Below, in pieces: positions 8,337-17,469 of a stretch of 64,000 nucleotides of DNA. The translations under genes were made by a program, and so were the position numbers. How positions within the stretch are numbered: position 1 is the first letter of the stretch; each line of letters opens with the position of its first letter. The stretch lies in the NCBI GenBank assembly GCA_029856045.1, contig JAHQWG010000046.1, positions 53,477 through 117,476 on the forward strand. The letters run 5' to 3'. This DNA is from Promethearchaeia archaeon (GTDB lineage Archaea > Asgardarchaeota > Lokiarchaeia > Sigyniarchaeales > SOKP01). The notes beneath the pieces were generated by a model that did not search any database, was not told where the DNA came from, and worked only from the letters and a program-made list of their open reading frames with translations.

Positions 8337-9872
8337 ATGGTTGAAGTAGACACTTTTTTTTGGTGGAGTGATGAACAGAAAGAATTTGCGAAAAAAGTTG
8401 CTCAATTTGTAGAGGATAATTTAGAGGAAGCAGAATATTATTTTTGGAAGCAAAAATTCCCTCATTCAATAGTGAAAAAAGTTGCAAAAGAAGGCTTTTT
8501 TGGACCTGGCGTTCCAAAACAGTATGGAGGATTGGGATTAGGAGCCACGGGAGGATGCATTGCAGCCGAACATTTAGGGAGTTTATATGCAGTTGGACAT
8601 GTTTTTACAGTATCAATGTTGGCAGGATTAGAACAAATTTTAAGATTCGGTACCGAAGAACAAAAGGAGACATGGTTTCCCTCTGTTGCAAATGGCTCGG
8701 AGATAGGGGCAGTATGTATTACGGAACCATTTGCAGGGTCGGACGCGGCAAATGTTATGACAACGGCAACTAAAGATGGAGACGAGTGGGTTTTAAACGG
8801 TAAAAAGAGAATGATAACTGGTGCTGGAGTTGCTGATAGATATTTTGTATACGCTAAAACAAGCGACGATCCGGCAATCCGAAAGCAGTACGCACATATA
8901 ACCAGTTTTGTGGTCAAAAAAGGCACTCCAGGATTTAGTCTCGAAAAGATAAATCCTCTTATAGGTTTTGATAATGCTCCTAATGGTTATCTAGATTTTG
9001 ATAACGTTAGGATCCCCGATTTCAATAGGGTTGGTGAAGTAGGGAAAGGATGGGCTGTTATGATGGCAGCTTTAAATTTTGAGCGGTTGATTGGCTCTGC
9101 AGTTTTAATAGGCGGAGTTAAGGATATCATCCAATTTATCTTCCACTATACTAAACGCAGAATTCAATTTAATAGGCCCATTAATCGTATTAGAAACATT
9201 CAGTTTGACATTGCTGATATCATCACTAAATATAAAATGGCGAGGCTATACTCATATCACACTGCACATCAACTCGATTCTGGTATGGAGCCGATGATTG
9301 AAGCGTCAATTGCGAAGCTAATGAACACTGAGTATCTTGTAGAAATAACAAGAAAAGCCATACAGATTTGCGGTGGTGACGCTCTTACCAAATTTTATCC
9401 CCTTGAAAGAATGTATAGAGAAGCGAAAATAGGTGAAATAGTCGCTGGAACTTCTGAAATCCAAAGATTGATTATATATCGCTTTTCGACAATGCTTCCG
9501 ACGTGGAATAAATCTTTAAAATTCAGATGGAACGATGAGGTAAATGCTCCTTTAATATCAAAGAGAGATTCCAGGTTTAAAGGTTTAGAAATTAACGAAG
9601 AAAATTTATTAAAAGTTATTGCGCATGATTATAAGATAAACCCTGGAATTTACATGACTTTAGATGATGTCAGAGAAGATATCGGGGGAAGTAGAGTGAA
9701 AATAAAGCAGGGTATTGAATCTCTTGAAAATCAAGGACTGATTGTTTGTCATCGGGATCGAAGCGGAAAGATTGGTCTTGTTAAGGCAACATATAAAGGA
9801 CTTTCAAAAGCCTTTCCAAAAGAGTATTATAGATGGTTTCCTCCTTGGTATGATGAAGCAGACAAGTTTTAA
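8337..9872 (+). CDS. Acyl-CoA dehydrogenase with C-terminal winged-helix-like extension
   Basis: This is a FAD-dependent acyl-CoA dehydrogenase whose catalytic core fills roughly residues 1-395. It shows TEPFAGSD for flavin/substrate binding, FGTEEQKETWFP in the N-terminal helices and the QICGGDALTKFYPLERMYREAKI helical region. The YEGT position reads VAGT with Ala370, so the MCAD-type Glu is absent. Glu249 in NFERL occupies the isovaleryl/long-chain type position and probably supplies the base. About 110 residues follow the core. Within them, the stretch from about residue 415 to 490 looks like a winged helix (a DVREDIG, RVKIKQGIESLENQGLI pattern). Such a fusion is unusual and might regulate the enzyme or bind a partner. 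It is divergent from the thiolase-like/DUF35 pair. Confidence 0.85.
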   Translation: MVEVDTFFWWSDEQKEFAKKVAQFVEDNLEEAEYYFWKQKFPHSIVKKVAKEGFFGPGVPKQYGGLGLGATGGCIAAEHLGSLYAVGHVFTVSMLAGLEQILRFGTEEQKETWFPSVANGSEIGAVCITEPFAGSDAANVMTTATKDGDEWVLNGKKRMITGAGVADRYFVYAKTSDDPAIRKQYAHITSFVVKKGTPGFSLEKINPLIGFDNAPNGYLDFDNVRIPDFNRVGEVGKGWAVMMAALNFERLIGSAVLIGGVKDIIQFIFHYTKRRIQFNRPINRIRNIQFDIADIITKYKMARLYSYHTAHQLDSGMEPMIEASIAKLMNTEYLVEITRKAIQICGGDALTKFYPLERMYREAKIGEIVAGTSEIQRLIIYRFSTMLPTWNKSLKFRWNDEVNAPLISKRDSRFKGLEINEENLLKVIAHDYKINPGIYMTLDDVREDIGGSRVKIKQGIESLENQGLIVCHRDRSGKIGLVKATYKGLSKAFPKEYYRWFPPWYDEADKF

Positions 9873-9879
9873 ACATTAC

Positions 9880-9902
9880 TTTTTATCTTTTTTTTTATTT
9901 TT
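9880..9902 (+). terminator. T-rich terminator after acyl-CoA dehydrogenase
   Basis: Immediately after the stop codon the + strand carries two T tracts separated by single A and C interruptions. Archaeal RNA polymerase terminates at such tracts, so this probably ends the acyl-CoA dehydrogenase transcript. No hairpin is needed or seen. Confidence 0.4.
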
Positions 9903-10026
9903 AGTATATATATTATAATTTTCAAATATATTAAAAGAGCTTTAAAACCTTTTTAATTCATAAAAAATTTATAAAATAAATCAATATATTCTAATTATTC
10001 CTTTTATCAATAAGTTTTTCATTTGA

Positions 10027-11019
10027 GTGAATGATTTGGAACATAACGTTGAAAAAAAAACCGAAGATAAGAAAAGATATCTTAGCGTAGATGTATTTAA
10101 AGGATTGACCATTGCTTTAATGGTTTTTGTAAATTCAGTCCAATTATTTGATAGTGTTCCTGCTTGGACTAAACACGCAGGAGATTATGGGCTTACCTAT
10201 GCAGATCTTATTGCTCCATTCTTTGTTTTCATGATGGCACTCAATTTTAAAACATCATTTCAGCGTCGATTAGAACAAAAAGGAAGGTCAAAAACCTATA
10301 TTCACTTTATACGGAGATATTTAATACTTATTGGAGTTGGACTTCTAATAAGCATTAATGAGGATATGGGAGTTATTTATTTTAGATGGGGCACACTGCA
10401 AGTGCTTGGTATATCGGGTCTTATATTATTACCATTAATCGAATTAAAACCAGAGATAAGGTTGATTTTTGCATGTGTAGGTCTGGTTTTTTATCAAATT
10501 CTAATAGAAACCGAAGTGAGTGAAATAATATATAATGGAGTTGAGGGTGGAATTATTGGCTCACTTTCTTGGGGACTAATGATGATTTTATCCTCTGTTA
10601 TAGCAGAAGGATTAGTAAATAAGAAAATTAAAATTTATTTTTTATTAGGAGGAATAATTTGCACAATATTGGGTATTAGTACACATTATATCTGGGGAAT
10701 AAGTAGGCCTTATGTATCTAGTCCGTATGTTTTAATAAGTGTTGGAATTGCATCTTTAGTATTTTATGGGATATATTATATCTTCGAAATTTGGGGAAAG
10801 GATTATAAATTTACACAAAAAGATAATTTTTTAAGTGTTATGGGAAAAAATGCTTTTATGTTGTTTCTTTTGCATTGGCTTTTGTTTATTATTACATATT
10901 TAATGCTTCCATCAGACACTCACTTCTTAATTGTGTTTATATTTGGCTTTATAAATATTTTTATCATTTGGATAATTGCTTTTCTTATGAATCGAGAAAA
11001 GATGTTCATTATTATATGA
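10027..11019 (+). CDS. Multi-pass membrane acyltransferase, HGSNAT/DUF5009-like
   Basis: This is a polytopic membrane protein of 330 residues with about ten hydrophobic helices. The N-terminus RYLSVDVFKGLTIALMVFVN matches the signature of the YeiB/HGSNAT (heparan-alpha-glucosaminide N-acetyltransferase) group. The next helix pair holds the typical DLIAPFFVFMMA block. Family members move acetyl or acyl groups from cytosolic CoA to a sugar or lipid on the other face of the membrane. The start is a GTG preceded in frame by TGA, so no longer form is possible. The end is close to the thiolase-like operon that follows, but the 130 bp gap suggests separate expression. The acceptor is unknown. Confidence 0.65.
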   Translation: MNDLEHNVEKKTEDKKRYLSVDVFKGLTIALMVFVNSVQLFDSVPAWTKHAGDYGLTYADLIAPFFVFMMALNFKTSFQRRLEQKGRSKTYIHFIRRYLILIGVGLLISINEDMGVIYFRWGTLQVLGISGLILLPLIELKPEIRLIFACVGLVFYQILIETEVSEIIYNGVEGGIIGSLSWGLMMILSSVIAEGLVNKKIKIYFLLGGIICTILGISTHYIWGISRPYVSSPYVLISVGIASLVFYGIYYIFEIWGKDYKFTQKDNFLSVMGKNAFMLFLLHWLLFIITYLMLPSDTHFLIVFIFGFINIFIIWIIAFLMNREKMFIII

Positions 11020-11151
11020 TAGCTGTATTAGCTTTTAATTTTCTTTATTCTAAAGAATTATACTTAATTTATTCGAAAAATAATAAAAAATAATAATTAT
11101 TAATTCTTTTACTGAAAAGAATTATATTAATATTAAATTGAGGTTAAAAAA

Positions 11152-12384
11152 TTGGAAAAAGTAGCAATAATTGGTGTAGGAATTACTCCTTTCAAAGCAC
11201 GTTATTTAGATAAAACCTATTTTGAGTTAGCTTATGATGCAACTAAATTAGCTCTCGAAGATGTAAATAAACAAGGCGCTGAAATTACCCATAAAGATTT
11301 ACAATCTACCGTATATGGGATTTATAATGAGTTATTTGAACGTCAATTTATGCCAGATATCTTTATTAATAGTTATATAGGGATGAACAATAAGCCAGGA
11401 ACACGAATTGCTTCAGGTGGCGCAACTGGAGGATATACTGTGAGAATGGCTTTTGCTGAGGTTGCGTCAGGGTTGTCAGATTTGTGTTTATGCTTAGGTG
11501 TGGAAAAGTGCAACGACTGTTATGATGTACAAACCGGAACGACCACCCCCGAAGTTCTTAATGCGATTGCTTATTCAGCTGATATGACATATGAGTACCC
11601 AATGGGAATGATGGCGGCGTCCTCGTATGTATCTATGGTTAATGCCCATTTCGAAGAGTTTGGTAGTCCAACGGAAGAGCAGATGGCACTTGTCAGTGTA
11701 AAAAATCACGGGAACGCAATAAAGAATCCAAAAGCTCAATCACCAATGAAAATAACCGTAGAAGATGTAATCAATTCGAGAATTATTTGTTATCCGTTTA
11801 AAATGTTAGATTGCTGTTTATATTCAGAGGCATCCGCGGCATTAATTTTAGCCAACGAAGAAAAAGTTAAGGAATTGAAGATCGATAATCCAATCTGGAT
11901 TACTGGTGTAGGTGCCGCAAATACAGATTGTTTTATTGGAAACAGAGAGGATATGGGAAGACTTTATTCAAATATATACGCAGCAAAAGCAGCTTATAAA
12001 ATGGCAGGATTAGATTATAATAAAATCAAGGAACAAATAGATGTTGCAGAATTACATGATGCATTCTCTGGGCAAGAAGTAATTAGCTATGAAGAGCTAG
12101 GATTTGTTCCTTTCGGTGAAGGTGGTAAATGGATTGAAGAAAGAGGTCCTATGAGAGATGGAGAATTACCTTGTTGTCCCTGTGGGGGATTGATTGGATG
12201 TGGACATGCTGTTGGGGCAACTGGAATAATGTCAACTGGCGAAGCGGCGCTTCAATTAAGAGGTGATGCTGGAAAACATCAAGTAATAATTGAAAAGGGA
12301 AGGGGTTTAGCGCATTCAATCGGAGGTCCTGGTGCAGCATATGCAGCTATAATAATAATGGAAAATCAGGAGGCGAAAAAATAA
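11152..12384 (+). CDS. Thiolase-fold protein of the lipid-transfer/aldolase type (Cys-less)
   Basis: This thiolase-superfamily protein of 410 residues leads a three-gene operon with DUF35 and SCP2 genes. The expected nucleophile motif reads ASGGATGGYTVRMA, with no Cys at the classical position. ELHDAFSGQEVISYEELG and CCPCGGLIGCGHAVGATG keep the remaining thiolase landmarks, with GHP changed to GHA. The start is TTG at 11152, placed seven bases after a GAGGTT ribosome site. This arrangement, with a DUF35 gene next and an SCP2-like gene after it, resembles the parts of mammalian SCP-x split into separate genes. A retro-aldolase or acyl-CoA C-C bond enzyme is inferred; true thiolase activity through Cys is not supported. 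Confidence 0.85.
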   Translation: MEKVAIIGVGITPFKARYLDKTYFELAYDATKLALEDVNKQGAEITHKDLQSTVYGIYNELFERQFMPDIFINSYIGMNNKPGTRIASGGATGGYTVRMAFAEVASGLSDLCLCLGVEKCNDCYDVQTGTTTPEVLNAIAYSADMTYEYPMGMMAASSYVSMVNAHFEEFGSPTEEQMALVSVKNHGNAIKNPKAQSPMKITVEDVINSRIICYPFKMLDCCLYSEASAALILANEEKVKELKIDNPIWITGVGAANTDCFIGNREDMGRLYSNIYAAKAAYKMAGLDYNKIKEQIDVAELHDAFSGQEVISYEELGFVPFGEGGKWIEERGPMRDGELPCCPCGGLIGCGHAVGATGIMSTGEAALQLRGDAGKHQVIIEKGRGLAHSIGGPGAAYAAIIIMENQEAKK

Positions 12385-12385
12385 A

Positions 12386-12877
12386 ATGGAATTTCAAGCA
12401 CATCAAATAAAAGATATACTTAAAATTGATTATAGGTATACTATGGGAGGACAATCTAAGTTTTTCATAGAGTTGATGAATAATAAAAAACTATTAGGTA
12501 CAAAATGTACTAAATGCGGAAAGATTTGGATGCCTCCAAGAATAAATTGCTCGGAATGCTACGAACCAGCGGAGTGGGTCGAGATGAAACAAACCGGAAC
12601 AATAGATGTTAGCACCATTGTGTGGTATACTACATCTGCTTTTATTAAAGCGATTCCCTACGGAATTGGTTTTATTAGATTAGATGGTGCGGATACAGCG
12701 ATGCTTCAAGGAATATTTTCCGAGAGTTTAATTCCATCTAAAGTAAAGAAAGGAAAAAAAGTAAGAGCAGTATTTCAAAAAGAAAGGGAAGGAAAAATGA
12801 CAGATTTTTTCTTTGTACCCGAAGATGAATATGAAGATTGGATAGCAAAACCAGAATATGAAGGGGGTTCAGAATGA
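12386..12877 (+). CDS. DUF35 zinc-ribbon/OB-fold protein
   Basis: This DUF35 accessory subunit of 163 residues has a zinc ribbon formed by CTKCGK near residue 38 and CSEC near residue 52. The OB-fold follows, with IGFIRLDGADTAMLQGIF, the standard DGAD strand of the family. It begins one base after the stop of the thiolase-like gene and uses a GAGGCG ribosome site inside that gene's end, so it is translationally linked. Its stop overlaps the next start by four bases (ATGA). The partner is almost certainly the upstream thiolase-fold protein. Confidence 0.88.
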   Translation: MEFQAHQIKDILKIDYRYTMGGQSKFFIELMNNKKLLGTKCTKCGKIWMPPRINCSECYEPAEWVEMKQTGTIDVSTIVWYTTSAFIKAIPYGIGFIRLDGADTAMLQGIFSESLIPSKVKKGKKVRAVFQKEREGKMTDFFFVPEDEYEDWIAKPEYEGGSE

Positions 12878-13239
12878 ACGATGGTAGAATAGAATTTGAA
12901 AAAATTATTGATTTAATAAATAAAACACCAAAATCAAAACAAGTTTTCGAATCAGAGGATTGGAGATATACTATTCAATTTAAATTGGATGGAGAAGATG
13001 ATCCATTTTTTCTCGTTGTCAAGGATGGAATTGGAAAAGTTTTTGTAGGTGAAGATATTAATGCGGATATGTTAATCACTGGTGACAGCAATAGTATTAT
13101 AAAAATCAGTCAAGGGAAAGGTGATTTTACTCATGGAATTAGTCGTGAAGAGATTAATGTTGAAAAAGGAAAAGTATTTGAATTAATGCGGATAAGTAGA
13201 GCAATTGGAGTTGCATTAAAAGAACAGAAGATGAAGTAA
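12874..13239 (+). CDS. SCP2-like sterol/lipid carrier domain protein
   Basis: This single-domain protein of 121 residues is of the SCP2 sterol-transfer type. The pattern is an N-terminal helix, a five-stranded sheet (YTIQFKLDGED, FFLVVKDG, GKVFVGED), ADMLITGDSNSIIKISQGK in the centre and a C-terminal helix with KVFELMRISRAIGVAL. SCP2 domains bind acyl chains, acyl-CoA or isoprenoids in a hydrophobic tunnel. It overlaps the DUF35 gene by four bases, so its job is linked to the thiolase-like enzyme, probably holding or delivering a hydrophobic CoA ester. There is no signal peptide, so it is cytosolic. Confidence 0.8.
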   Translation: MNDGRIEFEKIIDLINKTPKSKQVFESEDWRYTIQFKLDGEDDPFFLVVKDGIGKVFVGEDINADMLITGDSNSIIKISQGKGDFTHGISREEINVEKGKVFELMRISRAIGVALKEQKMK

Positions 13240-13354
13240 AAAATATTTTATTATTTTTTTTATTACTCAAAAAAAGCGATTTTAATTTTAGTATTTTATT
13301 GAAAATCTTTCTCTCTTATAATGTATTTAATAAACCCTTGAATTACTTCTTTTT

Positions 13355-13972
13355 ATGGTTGATAAAAAACAAGCAGAAAGTATAGCTAAGAATATTGTAA
13401 AGAAGGTATTAAAAGATAACAAATTGCTTTCTGAATTGATTAAAGGAGTTGCTTCAAAGGATGATTCTATAAGGTATCCAAATGCAATAGCTTTAGAGAT
13501 TTTAAGCAATGAACATCCTGAGATGATATATCCTGAATGGGATTTCTTTATAGATTTACTTAATCGTAGAAACGCATACTCGAAGTCTATTGCGATTAAA
13601 ACCATAGCAAACCTTACGAGTGTAGATATAGAAGACAGGTTCGAGAATATATTTAACGAGTATTACAATGAATTAAATGACAAAAGCGTGATTGTAGCTA
13701 GGCAACTTGCAATTAATTCTGGAAAGATTGCCAAAGCAAAACCTAAACTTCAAACCAAAATAACAAACAAGTTATTAAGCATAGATGAAACTAATCACAA
13801 TCCAAATCGTAAAGATTTAATAAAGGGAGATATTATAAAAGCGTTCAGTGAATATTTTGAAGAAATTGAGAATAAGAAAGAGATAATAAAATTCGTAAAG
13901 AAACAATTAAAAAGTACTAGCCCGAGTACTTTAAAGAAAGTAAAAGAATTCCTAAAGAGATGGGAGAATTAA
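13355..13972 (+). CDS. HEAT-repeat-like helical protein
   Basis: This is an all-helical soluble protein of 205 residues. Pairs of helices of 15-20 residues (for example SIRYPNAIALEILSNEHPE, YSKSIAIKTIANLTS and SVIVARQLAINSGKIAK) repeat with spacing near 38 residues, as in HEAT or armadillo repeats. A Lys-rich helix ends the chain. No catalytic residues are visible. It stands alone between the SCP2 operon and the crotonase gene, on the same strand. HEAT-like proteins usually serve as protein-binding scaffolds; the partner is unknown. Confidence 0.55.
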   Translation: MVDKKQAESIAKNIVKKVLKDNKLLSELIKGVASKDDSIRYPNAIALEILSNEHPEMIYPEWDFFIDLLNRRNAYSKSIAIKTIANLTSVDIEDRFENIFNEYYNELNDKSVIVARQLAINSGKIAKAKPKLQTKITNKLLSIDETNHNPNRKDLIKGDIIKAFSEYFEEIENKKEIIKFVKKQLKSTSPSTLKKVKEFLKRWEN

Positions 13973-14009
13973 ATTTCTATTTTTTTATTTGAAACTTTTT
14001 AGAAAAAAA

Positions 14010-14017
14010 TTTATATT
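14010..14017 (+). promoter_or_regulatory. TATA box candidate for the crotonase gene
   Basis: TTTATATT preceded by an A-rich BRE-like stretch lies about 28 bases before the ATG of the crotonase gene. That is the distance from an archaeal TATA box to a transcription start, so the mRNA may begin at or just before the start codon (leaderless). No ribosome-binding site is seen before this ATG, which agrees with this. Confidence 0.4.
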
Positions 14018-14040
14018 AATCTTTAAATTAAGAATAGACT

Positions 14041-14874
14041 ATGGAATTTGAAAATTTAATTTATGAAGAAAAGGATCAAGTAGCTTGGGTTATACTTAAT
14101 CGATCTGAAGTCTTAAATGCATTAAACATGAAACTTTCTGATGAGTTAGTTGCTGCTATAGAAATTGTAAGACAATCTACAAAACTTAAATTTTTAGTTA
14201 TTAAAGGAGCAGGTAATAATTTCAGTGTTGGAGATGATATTAAGGAAATGATTAAATGGGGCGATGCTAATGATATAACACGAAGAGCGAGATATTATCA
14301 AAATATGGCTAATCAGCTTGAAGAGTTGGATAAAATCACAATTGCCGCTGTAGATGGATATGCTGTAGGTGGTGGCTTAGAAATTACTATGGCATGTGAT
14401 TTTGTAATTGCCACTGAGCGCTCAAAATGGGGTATGCCAGAGGTGGATGTCGGAATAACTCCCGGATGGGGTGGGACCACAAGATTAGCTCGACTTATAG
14501 GTCGAAGGAGAGCTAAAGAAATTAATCTTATTGGTGCACTTCATTCCGGAAAAAAGGCGGTGGATTGGAATTTGTGGAACCGGGTTGTACCAAACGATAA
14601 TCTTGATGATGAGGTGGAACGGTTATTGGAGGTACTTAAATCTAAAAATCAGCAAGGATTACGTCAATTAAAATTTGTAATTAATCGCGGAGTAGAATGT
14701 GATTTATATACTGCTCAAGGTTTTGAAGTATTATCTGCTGGTTTAACTGCAGCTGTTAGTGGAATGTGGAAAATAAAAGATGCTGATCAAGGTAAGGGTG
14801 TAATCGGCTTCACTGATAAGGCTGGTCTATGGCAAACAAGAAGACGAATGGCAAAAGACTTTTGGGTTGATTAA
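14041..14874 (+). CDS. Enoyl-CoA hydratase/isomerase (crotonase) family protein
   Basis: This is a crotonase-fold protein of 277 residues. The oxyanion-hole regions are seen in GAGNNFSVGDDIKEM (residues ~56-70) and AVGGGLEITMACDFVIA (residues ~109-125). Both Glu positions used by hydratases are kept: the Glu in GGGLEITMACD and the Glu in GMPEVDVGITPGWGG. It can therefore hydrate or dehydrate an enoyl-CoA, although related enzymes also open rings (for example EchA20 in steroid D-ring cleavage). It is a monocistronic gene with a leaderless-type promoter. The downstream 200 bp carries a decayed piece of the neighbouring synthetase gene. The exact substrate cannot be told. Confidence 0.85.
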   Translation: MEFENLIYEEKDQVAWVILNRSEVLNALNMKLSDELVAAIEIVRQSTKLKFLVIKGAGNNFSVGDDIKEMIKWGDANDITRRARYYQNMANQLEELDKITIAAVDGYAVGGGLEITMACDFVIATERSKWGMPEVDVGITPGWGGTTRLARLIGRRRAKEINLIGALHSGKKAVDWNLWNRVVPNDNLDDEVERLLEVLKSKNQQGLRQLKFVINRGVECDLYTAQGFEVLSAGLTAAVSGMWKIKDADQGKGVIGFTDKAGLWQTRRRMAKDFWVD

Positions 14875-14889
14875 AAGACTTTAACTTTA

Positions 14890-15010
14890 ACCTCTCTGTT
14901 AGTTACAGCCTTTTCATGCATAATTTTTATTACTGCTATTTCTACTTTCTTGTTTGAAAATGTATAAGGAATAACATCTAGAGGAGTTTATTTTATAATA
15001 ATAATTCCAT
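14890..15010 (-). pseudogene. Decayed duplicate of the 3' end of the acetoacetyl-CoA synthetase gene
   Basis: Read on the minus strand this stretch gives TPLDVIPYTFSNKKVEIAV followed by IKIMHEKAVTNRE. The adjacent intact synthetase ends with the near-identical TPPDGIPYTFSNKKVEIAV, then TKIIHGIAVANRG. In the remnant an in-frame TAA at 14988-14990 stands where the intact gene has Glu, and similarity fades upstream of about 15010. It sits about 250 bp beyond the same segment of the intact gene. A tandem duplication or a recombination event that left only the last ~120 bp is the simplest explanation. Confidence 0.75.
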
Positions 15011-15075
15011 AATTTGGTCATGGAACACTTTAGTTACAAAAATATCTAAAAAGTAAAAAATTGAGAATTATTTCT

Positions 15076-17070
15076 TTATTTAAGATCTTCTTTAATTTTC
15101 TCATAGAAATCCAATGATTCAGGGTTTCTTAAAGCACCTCTATTTGCCACAGCTATGCCATGTATGATTTTTGTTACAGCAATCTCTACCTTTTTATTAC
15201 TGAATGTATAAGGAATGCCATCTGGAGGAGTCTCCAAAATAATTTTAGGAACATGTCGTGGGGATGTTTTTTCCCGTAGAGTTTTCTTTATCTTTTCTTT
15301 TAAATCTCCAGTTAATTCATAACCTTCGTTTAATAGGACAAACATTATAATACGAATATCTCCCTCCCATTTTTGGCCAATTACCAAACTGTCGGCAATC
15401 TCGGGAAGTTGTTCAATAACATTATAGATTTCTGCGGTTCCAATGCGAACACCTGATGGCTTCAAGACAGCGTCAGAACGACCCCAGAAGGTGATACCGC
15501 CTGTATCGCTATGAATTACTATGTAGTCGCCATGTCTCCATACATTCTTACCAGTATCTTTAAAGTGGTCAAAATACGCTGTCTTATATTTTGTCATATT
15601 ATCATCATCGTCCCAGAAATATATAGGCATTGAGGGTGCAGGTGCTTCACATACGAGTTCAGCCTGCTCATCAAGAACTGGTTCTGCCCTTTCATTATAA
15701 GATTTAACTCTCATTGCTAACGCGGGACCTTGTAATTCGCTGGAATAGACAGGAAGAATTGGGATAGCCCCAGCAAAGCAGCCATTAATATCCGTTCCAC
15801 CGCTTATTGAATTAAAATATAGATCTTTCTTGATTTCCTTATAAACATATTCAAATCCTTCTGGCGAAAGAGTAGAAGCCGTTTGAGATATTACTCTTAA
15901 TGCACTTAAATCATATTTTTCAGTTGGTTTAGCGCCAATACCCATTAAATAATGAATATAGGAGGCACTTGTACCAAAAATTGAAATTTTATGCTTTTCC
16001 ATAAGTTCAAACATTATAAGGGGATCTGGATAGAGGGGATTACCATCATAAAGGAAGATTGTTGCACCTACTGCTAATGAGCTTATCAACCAATTCCACA
16101 TCATCCATGAGGGTGCAGTAATATAGATAATTACATCACTTCGTTTTAGATCTGTTGAGAGAATAAGTTCACTTAAATGTTTAATAAGAACTCCACCCGC
16201 TCCTTGTACCATACATTTCGGCTTACCAGTTGTTCCCGAGGAGAACATAACATAAACTGGGTGGTCGAAAGGTAATTGTTCGAATTGATTTACTGGATTT
16301 TCCTCTTTAGAGATAAAATCGTCCCAATGGACCGCATTATGGATACTGCTAATTTCAGGCTTCCTATCGGAGATATATGAAGCAACGATAACTTTTTCAA
16401 TTGATGGAATAACATCAACCACTTTTTTAATATTAGGAACTATTTCGAAAACTTTATCTCTGTAATAGTATCCATCGACCGTAAAGAGTACTTTAGGTTT
16501 AATTTGACCAAATCGATCAATTACAGCACTAGGTTGTAATTCAGCACCGCAGGAAGCCCAAATTGCGCCAATACTAGTAGTCGCGAGCATAGCAATCGCA
16601 GTTTCAATCAAATTCGGAATATATGATACGACTCTATCTCCAACTTTTACCCCCATTTCACGGAGTGATTTTGCTAAACGAGCTACAACTTTATTCAACT
16701 CTGCATAAGTCATTTTCTTTGATACTTTTGTTTCACCTTGAAAGATAAACGCTAATTTATCGTCTTTAAATCTCAACATATTTTCTGCAAAATTTAATCT
16801 CGCTTTAGGAAACCATTTCGTACCAGGATATACGTTTAAATCCTCAACTACCTTTTCATATGGTTGGGATGATATTATTCCACTAAATTTCCACATTGCA
16901 TCCCAGAAATCTTCTATTTTTTCGACACTCCATTCATATAATTCTTTCCCAGTAGATATATTTTGAATATATTCTTTATTGATTAATTCGATAAACCGGG
17001 TAACTTCAGCGTTTTTAATCCAATCCTCCGAAGGTTCCCAAAGTTTTTTTCGATTTGCTATATTTAACAC
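15076..17070 (-). CDS. aacS: Acetoacetyl-CoA synthetase (AMP-forming)
   Basis: This ANL-superfamily ligase of 664 residues has the length and domain order of acetoacetyl-CoA synthetase. It has an N-terminal ACAS cap (YEWSVEKIEDFWDAMWKFSG), then the AMP-binding P-loop-like YVMFSSGTTGKPK near residue 280, then SGGTDINGCFAG, then the hinge region with HGDYIVIH and GRSDAVLKPSGVRIGTAEIY. The C-terminal domain carries IPYTFSNKKVEIAVTKIIHG, the family ending in which the first Lys region takes part in adenylation. The reaction is acetoacetate + ATP + CoA to acetoacetyl-CoA + AMP + PPi. That fits with the BKACE enzyme nearby, whose product is acetoacetate. It faces the crotonase gene and is divergent from the CoA-transferase pair. 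Confidence 0.88.
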   Translation of the reverse strand: MLNIANRKKLWEPSEDWIKNAEVTRFIELINKEYIQNISTGKELYEWSVEKIEDFWDAMWKFSGIISSQPYEKVVEDLNVYPGTKWFPKARLNFAENMLRFKDDKLAFIFQGETKVSKKMTYAELNKVVARLAKSLREMGVKVGDRVVSYIPNLIETAIAMLATTSIGAIWASCGAELQPSAVIDRFGQIKPKVLFTVDGYYYRDKVFEIVPNIKKVVDVIPSIEKVIVASYISDRKPEISSIHNAVHWDDFISKEENPVNQFEQLPFDHPVYVMFSSGTTGKPKCMVQGAGGVLIKHLSELILSTDLKRSDVIIYITAPSWMMWNWLISSLAVGATIFLYDGNPLYPDPLIMFELMEKHKISIFGTSASYIHYLMGIGAKPTEKYDLSALRVISQTASTLSPEGFEYVYKEIKKDLYFNSISGGTDINGCFAGAIPILPVYSSELQGPALAMRVKSYNERAEPVLDEQAELVCEAPAPSMPIYFWDDDDNMTKYKTAYFDHFKDTGKNVWRHGDYIVIHSDTGGITFWGRSDAVLKPSGVRIGTAEIYNVIEQLPEIADSLVIGQKWEGDIRIIMFVLLNEGYELTGDLKEKIKKTLREKTSPRHVPKIILETPPDGIPYTFSNKKVEIAVTKIIHGIAVANRGALRNPESLDFYEKIKEDLK

Positions 17071-17469
17071 CTCATATTTTTATATTTTAACAATTTGATA
17101 ATTTATAACTAAAAATTAATTGAATAATTCTATTTACTATTCTTTTTTATTTAATCTTTCTTAAAGAGTTATTAAATTGATTATTGAAATGCATAAAAAT
17201 ATTCAATTATATTTTAAAATTAAAAGCTTTTTAGCAGAAATTAATAATATTTCCAAATTTTATCATAGATAATCATATTTTCTTTATAATTCTTCAATTA
17301 TTATTAAGATTTTTAACAAAACTTGAAAACTTTTTAATTAGATTTTCCCAATTTCGTCAAAACGATATTTTTTTGAGAAATTTTTGGTTAAGAATAAATC
17401 TAATTATTAATTATCTATTTTGAAAAAATTTAATAACTTTTTATTAATAAAAAGAGGTTAATTTGCATT
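17071..17469. other. Divergent intergenic region between aacS and the CoA-transferase genes
   Basis: This is about 400 bp of very AT-rich DNA between two divergent transcription units. I see no ORF of note and no tRNA-like structure. Promoters for both sides must lie here. A GAGGTT at 17455-17460 stands 9 bases before the CoA-transferase ATG and may be its ribosome site. Confidence 0.5.

Noticed and set aside
8462..8926. 154-codon frame antisense to the acyl-CoA dehydrogenase
   Set aside because: It overlaps a clear enzyme core on the other strand and has no recognisable motif.
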